The position numbers and the translations under genes are program-made. Under the pieces are notes generated by a model, which saw nothing but the letters and a program-made list of their open reading frames with translations, ran no database searches and had not been told where the DNA came from. A stretch of 64,000 nt of DNA, taken from NCBI GenBank assembly GCA_000244995.1, contig CM001438.1, forward strand, positions 5,250,096 through 5,314,095, written 5' to 3'. This document shows, one piece after another, positions 59,388-64,000 of this stretch. The number at the start of each line of letters is the position of its first letter. The stretch's first letter is position 1. This stretch comes from Burkholderiales bacterium JOSHI_001. GTDB lineage: Bacteria > Pseudomonadota > Gammaproteobacteria > Burkholderiales > Burkholderiaceae_C.

Positions 59388-60503
59388 TCAGCCGATCTCC
59401 ACCCGGTCGCGCCCGCCCTGCTTGGCGCGGTACAGCGCACGGTCGGCGCGGTCGATGGCGCTGTCCTGCGACTCGCCGTCGCCGCACTCCACCAGGCCGG
59501 CGGAATAACTCACCGCCAGGCCCGGGGCCAGCGACTCGAAGCCACCGGCGCGCACCACCGCCTGCAGACGCGCCAGCAGCTGGCCCGCGCCCACCAGCGG
59601 CGTGCCGGGCATCAGCAGCAGGAATTCCTCGCCGCCCCAGCGCGCCAGCGCATCGGCCGGGCGCAGCTGCTCGCCCAGCAGCCGCGAAAAGCGCTTGAGC
59701 ACCTCGTCGCCCACGCTGTGGCCATGGTTGTCGTTGATGCGCTTGAACAGGTCGATGTCCAGCAGCGCCACGCACAGCGGGCCCTGGCCGCGTTCGAGGC
59801 GCGGTTGCTCGCGGCCGAGCAGTTCCACCATGGCGCGGCGGTTCAGCAGGCCGGTCAGCGCGTCGCGCGTGGCCAGTTCGCGGTTCAGTGCCAGGGCCTC
59901 CTGCAGTTCGGCCTTCTGCTGCGACAGCCGCGCGCGCAGCTTGCCCAGCCGCACCGCCAGCGTGGCGGTGGCGCCCATGACGATGATGGCGAAGACGAAA
60001 TGGATCAGCTCCACCCGCGGGTCGTAGCGGCCGTTGGAATAGAAGGCGCGCCAGGCCATCACGCTGGACAGGCAGATGAAGCCGAAGCCGGCCAGGCGCC
60101 AGGCCACCTGGGGCCGCAGCCCGAACATGCCGAACAGGATGACCAGGATCATGATGCCCATCACCGCGCCGCGCGCCGGCCCGGTGATGGCGTAGCTCCA
60201 GCTCACCGACACCAGCGCGAACACCGAACCGGGTACGGTGAGCGACGGGTCGGCCTTCACGCGCTCGCTCCAGCCGCTGCGCACCAGCACAAAGAACAGC
60301 GTGGCCCCGCACAGGTTGAAGGCGGTGAGCGCGTTGGATTCGGCCGCGTCCATCAGCCCCAGCAGCACCTCGGCGTGCTGGAACAGCGCGAACAGAAAAT
60401 AGACCACCCACATGATCAGCAACATGCTGCTGCGCATGCGAAGCCGCGGCTCCCCGCCCAGCAACAGGTCGGGCAGCAGGGGTGGCGTGAGAACGGCGGA
60501 CAT
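59388..60503 (-). CDS. Membrane-bound diguanylate cyclase (GGDEF)
   Basis: A 371-residue protein with about six hydrophobic helices (residues 25-195), a short coiled coil (LGKLRARLSQQKAELQEALALNREL) and a C-terminal GGDEF domain. The domain starts DALTGLLNRRAM, has DIDLFKRINDNHGHSVGDEVL and the catalytic WGGEEFLLL. An RPAD inhibitory I-site lies five residues before it, so product feedback is expected. It should make cyclic di-GMP from two GTP, controlling motility or biofilm. It converges with mltA after 25 bases. Confidence 0.95.
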   Translation of the reverse strand: MSAVLTPPLLPDLLLGGEPRLRMRSSMLLIMWVVYFLFALFQHAEVLLGLMDAAESNALTAFNLCGATLFFVLVRSGWSERVKADPSLTVPGSVFALVSVSWSYAITGPARGAVMGIMILVILFGMFGLRPQVAWRLAGFGFICLSSVMAWRAFYSNGRYDPRVELIHFVFAIIVMGATATLAVRLGKLRARLSQQKAELQEALALNRELATRDALTGLLNRRAMVELLGREQPRLERGQGPLCVALLDIDLFKRINDNHGHSVGDEVLKRFSRLLGEQLRPADALARWGGEEFLLLMPGTPLVGAGQLLARLQAVVRAGGFESLAPGLAVSYSAGLVECGDGESQDSAIDRADRALYRAKQGGRDRVEIG

Positions 60504-60545
60504 CGCTCTGGTATCGGCCGGCCCGCCGCCGGACTTGAGGACCGG

Positions 60546-61442
60546 TCAGCCCCGGCCGCGCAGCGCCTGCCGAAGGTGCGGCCACAGCAGGTTCAAGGCC
60601 AGGCCGGCCAGCACCAGCGCCGCGGCCGCCAGCTTCCAGGCCGGCAGCGGCTCCCCCAGCCACCACGCGGCGCTGCCCATGCCGAACACCGGCACCAGCA
60701 GGGCCCAGGGCGACACCGTGGCCGCCGGGTGCCGGGCCAGCAACCAGCCCCAGGCGGCGTAGCCGAACAGGGTGTTGCCCAGCGCCTGCCAGGCCACCGC
60801 CGCCCATTCAAAGGCACCAGCGTGCTGCAGCCCCAGGCCGATGGCCGCCGGACCGTCCACCACCAGCGCCAGCGCGGCCAGCGGGGGCACCGCAAAGGCA
60901 CTGCTCCACACCACGTAGGCCAGCATGTTCACGCCCACGGCGCGGCGTGCCACCAGGTTGCCGCAGGCCCAGTGGAAGGCACCCAGCAGCACCAGGCCCA
61001 GGCCCAGGGGCGTGGTGTGGCCGTCGGTGTGGGCGCCGATCACGCCCAGGCCGGCAGCGGCCAGTGCCAGCGCCAGCCACTGGAAGCGCGCCAGGCGCTC
61101 ACCCGCGCGCCACATGGCCAGCCCGATGGTGAAAAACACCTGGGTCTGGATCACCAGCGATGCCAGCCCCGGGGTGATGTGCCCCCGCATGGCGATGAAC
61201 AGCAGCGCGAACTGGCCCACGCCGATCAGCACGCCGTACAGCGCCAGTTCGGTCCACGGCAGCGCCGGGCGCGGGATCAGCAAGGCCGCCGGCAGGAAGG
61301 CCAGGATGTAGCGCAGCGTGGCCAGGGTCAGCGGCGGCAGCACCAGCAGCGCTTCGCGGATGACCACGAAGTTGGTGCCCCACACCGCCACCACGGCCAA
61401 CGCCAGCAGCGCATGGTGCCAGGGCAGGTGGGGCTGGGTCAT
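60546..61442 (-). CDS. EamA/DMT-family transporter
   Basis: This 298-residue inner-membrane protein has ten hydrophobic helices in two EamA repeats. Repeat one opens ALLALAVVAVWGTNFVVIREAL with PLTLATLRYILAFLPAALL. Repeat two contains LVLLGAFHWACGNLVARRA and ends GEPLPAWKLAAAALVLAGLALNLL. Members export amino acids and other metabolites, and the substrate is not predictable. ATG 61442 is chosen because the first helix starts eight residues later. It runs divergently from the acyltransferase gene across 75 bases. Confidence 0.9.
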   Translation of the reverse strand: MTQPHLPWHHALLALAVVAVWGTNFVVIREALLVLPPLTLATLRYILAFLPAALLIPRPALPWTELALYGVLIGVGQFALLFIAMRGHITPGLASLVIQTQVFFTIGLAMWRAGERLARFQWLALALAAAGLGVIGAHTDGHTTPLGLGLVLLGAFHWACGNLVARRAVGVNMLAYVVWSSAFAVPPLAALALVVDGPAAIGLGLQHAGAFEWAAVAWQALGNTLFGYAAWGWLLARHPAATVSPWALLVPVFGMGSAAWWLGEPLPAWKLAAAALVLAGLALNLLWPHLRQALRGRG

Positions 61443-61517
61443 CGGGGCGCGCAGCATACCCGGGGCGGTGGCGCGCACGGCTTGCACCACAATCCAGCGC
61501 TGCCCCGCGTCCCGCCC

Positions 61518-62108
61518 ATGCACCGCACCCTTTTCAGCACCCCGGTGGTGAACCAACTCCTGAGGGGCGGTTCGCGCGTGTTGTTGCGCGCCACCGGCTG
61601 GCAGGTGGAAGGCGCCCTGCCACCGCAAGCCGCCCGCGCGGTGCTCATCGCCGCCCCGCACACCAGCAACTGGGACCTGCCCTACACGCTGATGATCGGC
61701 CTGGTGTTGGGCCTGAACCTGTACTGGATGGGCAAGGCCAGCCTGTTCCGCCCACCCTTCGGTGGGCTGATGCGCTGGCTGGGCGGGCTGCCGGTGGACC
61801 GCAGCAAGAGCAACAACACCGTGGCCGCCGCCGCCCTGGCGCTGACGCAGGCCGACGGGCCGTTGCAGCTGGTGGTGTCGCCTGAAGGCACACGCGGCCG
61901 GGTGCGGCAGTGGAAGACCGGCTTCTATTTCATTGCGCTGGAGGCCCGGGTCCCCATCGTGCTGGCCTTCGTGGACTACGGGCGCAAGGTCGGTGGCCTG
62001 GGCCCGCTGTTCACGCCCAGCGGCGATGTGGAACGCGACATGGCCGAGATCAAGCGCTTTTACGCCGGGGTGCAGGGCAAGAACGCCCACCTGTTCGACG
62101 CGGAATGA
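61518..62108 (+). CDS. 1-acyl-sn-glycerol-3-phosphate acyltransferase family protein
   Basis: A 196-residue PlsC-like acyltransferase. The HX4D box is HTSNWD, followed by LGLNLYWMGKASLFRPPFGGLMRWLGGLPVDR. The EGTR box is VVSPEGTRGRVRQWKTGFY, and a late VPIVLAFVDY is also typical. Short members of this branch acylate lysophosphatidic acid or other lysolipids at the inner membrane. The AraC-type gene downstream overlaps its stop by four bases (ATGA), so the two are cotranscribed. Confidence 0.9.
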   Translation: MHRTLFSTPVVNQLLRGGSRVLLRATGWQVEGALPPQAARAVLIAAPHTSNWDLPYTLMIGLVLGLNLYWMGKASLFRPPFGGLMRWLGGLPVDRSKSNNTVAAAALALTQADGPLQLVVSPEGTRGRVRQWKTGFYFIALEARVPIVLAFVDYGRKVGGLGPLFTPSGDVERDMAEIKRFYAGVQGKNAHLFDAE

Positions 62109-63244
62109 ACCCGGAATCCCTGCTGAGCCTGCTGAGCCTGCTGGACCCTGCGCTTCGCGGCGCATTGTTGGCGCTTCTGTTGTTATTGGCAGCCAATCTG
62201 CTTCGATTTGCCCACCGCGCGCCACTTGAACAAACGGGCCTGGCGCTGACCTTCGGGCTCAGCGTGCAGGTGCTGGCGTCCGCGCCGGCGGTGGAACTGG
62301 GCCCGCTGGCATGGTGGCGGGCACCCCTGGTCGGCGTTTCCATGGGCAATTCGGTGTTGTTCTGGCTTTTTGCCCGCACCTTGTGTGACGATGACTTCCG
62401 TATCGAGCCGCGCCACCGGGCCGCGTGGGCCGCGGTGGTGGCCGCCGGCACCCTGAACCTGGCATTGATGGTGCCCTGGTGTGCCGCGGGCGGACCCGGC
62501 TGGGCCTCGGCCATCAGCCAGACGGTGTTCGGCCTGCCCCTGGTGTTCGGCCTGCTGGCGGTGCGGGTGGCGGCCCGCCATTGGCGCGACGATTTGGTGG
62601 AGCGCCGCCGCTGGCTGCGTGCCTTCATTGTGGTGGGCGGCTGCGCTTACACCTTGGGCATGCTGCTGGCGCGGCGCAGCACCGCCGACGGCCGGCTGAC
62701 CCCCAGCCTGGCGGCCGTGGACGCGGCGGCCCTGCTGTTCATCGTGGCCGCGGCCGCCTGGATGCAGTTGCGACCCACGCGCGGCGACCTGGTCGCCCCG
62801 CTGGCCACCGCTGAATCTCCAGAACAGTCAGCACCCACTGACATACAAGGGATGGATGCCGAGGCGCCCACCGCCGCCCTGCCCGACCCGGCCGAGGACG
62901 CCCTGGCCGTGGCACTGGCCCACGCCATGGGCCCAGGGCGCGCGTACAAGGACCCCGAGCTCTCGCTGGCTGCCCTGGCGGCCAAGCTGAGCGTGCCTGA
63001 ATACAGGCTGCGCCGCTTGATCAACCGCCGGCTGGGCCATCGCAACTTCAACGCCTTTCTCAATGGCTTCCGGCTGGCCGAAGCCCAGGCCGCGCTGGCC
63101 AACCCGCAACAGGCCCACCTGCCGGTGCTGAGCATCGCACTGGAAGCCGGCTTCGGCTCGATCGGCCCCTTCAACCGCGCCTTCAAGGCCACCACCGGCC
63201 TGACGCCGACCGAGTTCCGGCGCCAGAACCTGGCCGATTCCTGA
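62105..63244 (+). CDS. AraC-family regulator with N-terminal membrane domain
   Basis: This 379-residue protein has about seven hydrophobic helices in residues 10-225, a polar linker (about 230-275), and a C-terminal AraC/XylS DNA-binding domain: LSLAALAAKLSVPEYRLRRLINRRLGHRNFNAFLNGFRLAEA and the second helix-turn-helix ending SIALEAGFGSIGPFNRAFKATTGLTPTEFR. Membrane-anchored AraC regulators are known and respond to envelope or extracellular cues. The next gene, a secreted hydrolase 109 bases away, is a natural target. It is translationally coupled to the acyltransferase gene. Confidence 0.93.
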   Translation: MNPESLLSLLSLLDPALRGALLALLLLLAANLLRFAHRAPLEQTGLALTFGLSVQVLASAPAVELGPLAWWRAPLVGVSMGNSVLFWLFARTLCDDDFRIEPRHRAAWAAVVAAGTLNLALMVPWCAAGGPGWASAISQTVFGLPLVFGLLAVRVAARHWRDDLVERRRWLRAFIVVGGCAYTLGMLLARRSTADGRLTPSLAAVDAAALLFIVAAAAWMQLRPTRGDLVAPLATAESPEQSAPTDIQGMDAEAPTAALPDPAEDALAVALAHAMGPGRAYKDPELSLAALAAKLSVPEYRLRRLINRRLGHRNFNAFLNGFRLAEAQAALANPQQAHLPVLSIALEAGFGSIGPFNRAFKATTGLTPTEFRRQNLADS

Positions 63245-63353
63245 AATCGGCCCGGCGCGATTCCGGAATGGCCGTCTTTCGGCCAGACGCGGCGGCCGGC
63301 GGCCCCGAAAGTCACTTCACCGCGGGGCCTGTCCCGCGATGGAGGACCTGGAC

Positions 63354-64000
63354 ATGGAACAAGCGAACCCCTTCCGCCGTCTGGCCAAGGCGCTGGCGGG
63401 CCTGTGCACCGGCCTGGTGCTGGCCGTGGCCCCGCCCGCCGGGGCCGCCGACACACCCAAGCTGGGCATCACCGTGCTGCCCGCGCAGGGCGAGGACGAA
63501 CCGGTGACCCTGTATTACCCCAGCAGCAGCCCGGCCGCGCCGGTGCAGCATGGCTTCTACCGCCTGAACGCCGCCCCCGACGGTGCGCCGCTGCGCGGCA
63601 ACGGCCACCTGGTGTTGATTTCCCATGGCACCGGCGGCAGCGGCATGGTGCACACCGACCTGGCGCGCACCCTGGTGGCCGCCGGCTTCACCGTGGCCAC
63701 GCCGCTGCACCGCGGCGACAACTGGCGCGACCACCGGGTGGGCACCTTTGACAGCCCCAAGATCCGGCCGCAGGAGGTGTCACGCGCCATCGACGCCGTG
63801 GCGCGGGACCCCCGCTTCAGCCCACTGCTGGACTTCCAGCGCGTGGGCGTCTACGGCATGAGCGCTGGCGGCTTCACCGCCCTGACCCTGGCCGGCGGGC
63901 GCTGGTCGCCACAGCAGTTCGTGAAACACTGCGACGCGAACCTGGCCGAGGACTGGCACTTCTGCACCGGCGTGTTCACCGCGTTGAATGGCGGCTGGCT
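63354..64000 (+). CDS. Secreted alpha/beta hydrolase (PAF-acetylhydrolase/dienelactone-like), 3' truncated by window
   Basis: At least 215 residues are visible before the window ends. A signal peptide (MEQANPFRRLAKALAGLCTGLVLAV..AGA) precedes an alpha/beta-hydrolase domain of the kind annotated as predicted dienelactone hydrolase. LGITVLPAQGEDEPVTLYYPS opens the mature part, LVLISHGTGGSGMVHTDLARTLVAAGF gives the oxyanion loop, and VGVYGMSAGGFTAL holds the serine nucleophile. ATG 63354 is preferred over 63339 because GGAGG lies eight bases before it. It follows the membrane AraC regulator on the same strand. The acid and histidine of the triad are outside the window. Confidence 0.9.
   Translation, partial: MEQANPFRRLAKALAGLCTGLVLAVAPPAGAADTPKLGITVLPAQGEDEPVTLYYPSSSPAAPVQHGFYRLNAAPDGAPLRGNGHLVLISHGTGGSGMVHTDLARTLVAAGFTVATPLHRGDNWRDHRVGTFDSPKIRPQEVSRAIDAVARDPRFSPLLDFQRVGVYGMSAGGFTALTLAGGRWSPQQFVKHCDANLAEDWHFCTGVFTALNGGW

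Overview
The window is high-GC chromosomal DNA with dense, mostly real genes on both strands. Several features point to a betaproteobacterium of the Burkholderiales: an SAH riboswitch ahead of ahcY-metF, a leucine-degradation (liu) operon with a divergent TetR regulator, a sigma-54/AcoR acetoin cluster, and the rpe/apaG/mltA neighbourhood. Within that order a Rubrivivax/Leptothrix/Roseateles-like genus is a guess from gene content and base composition. I see no rRNA, tRNA, insertion sequence, prophage or CRISPR array, and no gene-free stretch above about 300 bases.

Layout. 1-3.4 kb: end of a polyphosphate kinase 2 gene, then riboswitch-ahcY-metF (methyl cycle). 3.4-8.3 kb: a NarL-type two-component pair, a tiny membrane protein, and nnrS behind an FNR/NNR-like box. 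8.3-14.2 kb: mixed single genes (methyltransferase, flavodoxin, CAP protein, lone receiver, aroQ, universal stress protein, MFS transporter). 14.2-23.6 kb: one long minus-strand operon with every dedicated step of leucine catabolism from isovaleryl-CoA to acetoacetate plus acetyl-CoA (liuA, liuB, liuC, liuD, HMG-CoA lyase), interleaved with a secreted alpha/beta hydrolase, DUF4126, YbaK, DUF1289 and a DsbA-like isomerase. It is controlled from a divergent region with two 15-bp palindromes next to the TetR gene. 24.5-25.8 kb: rlpA.

25.9-40.6 kb is the unusual part. Seven same-strand, closely spaced genes encode a metacaspase-like protease, a SLOG plus deoxyribosyltransferase-like protein, a second SLOG-like protein, a TIR protein, a MoxR AAA+ ATPase, a 1248-residue multi-pass membrane protein and a 1916-residue protein fusing two alpha/beta-hydrolase domains, a CHAT caspase-like protease and helical repeats. 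I read this as a composite NTP-dependent conflict (immunity or programmed-death) system: nucleotide or NAD sensing and processing (SLOG, DRHyd, TIR), an ATP-driven switch (MoxR with its membrane partner) and lethal effectors (two cysteine proteases, two lipase-like domains). It is followed by a secreted PKD/beta-propeller protein and a Sel1-repeat membrane protein that may or may not belong.

44.9-56.8 kb: a purine nucleoside phosphorylase, then a minus-strand block with cytochrome c, a divergent PQQ dehydrogenase, a thiamine-binding-type protein, a lipoate ligase and acoC-acoB-acoA-acoX. A consensus sigma-54 promoter and an array of TGTCAC/GTGACA repeats lie ahead of acoX, and acoR lies a little further upstream. 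A copper-storage-type protein, a DUF2946 protein and a 47-residue membrane protein sit between acoX and acoR. 56.9-64 kb: rpe and apaG share a symmetric promoter region, then mltA, a diguanylate cyclase, an EamA transporter, a PlsC-like acyltransferase, a membrane-anchored AraC regulator and the start of a secreted alpha/beta hydrolase cut by the window end.
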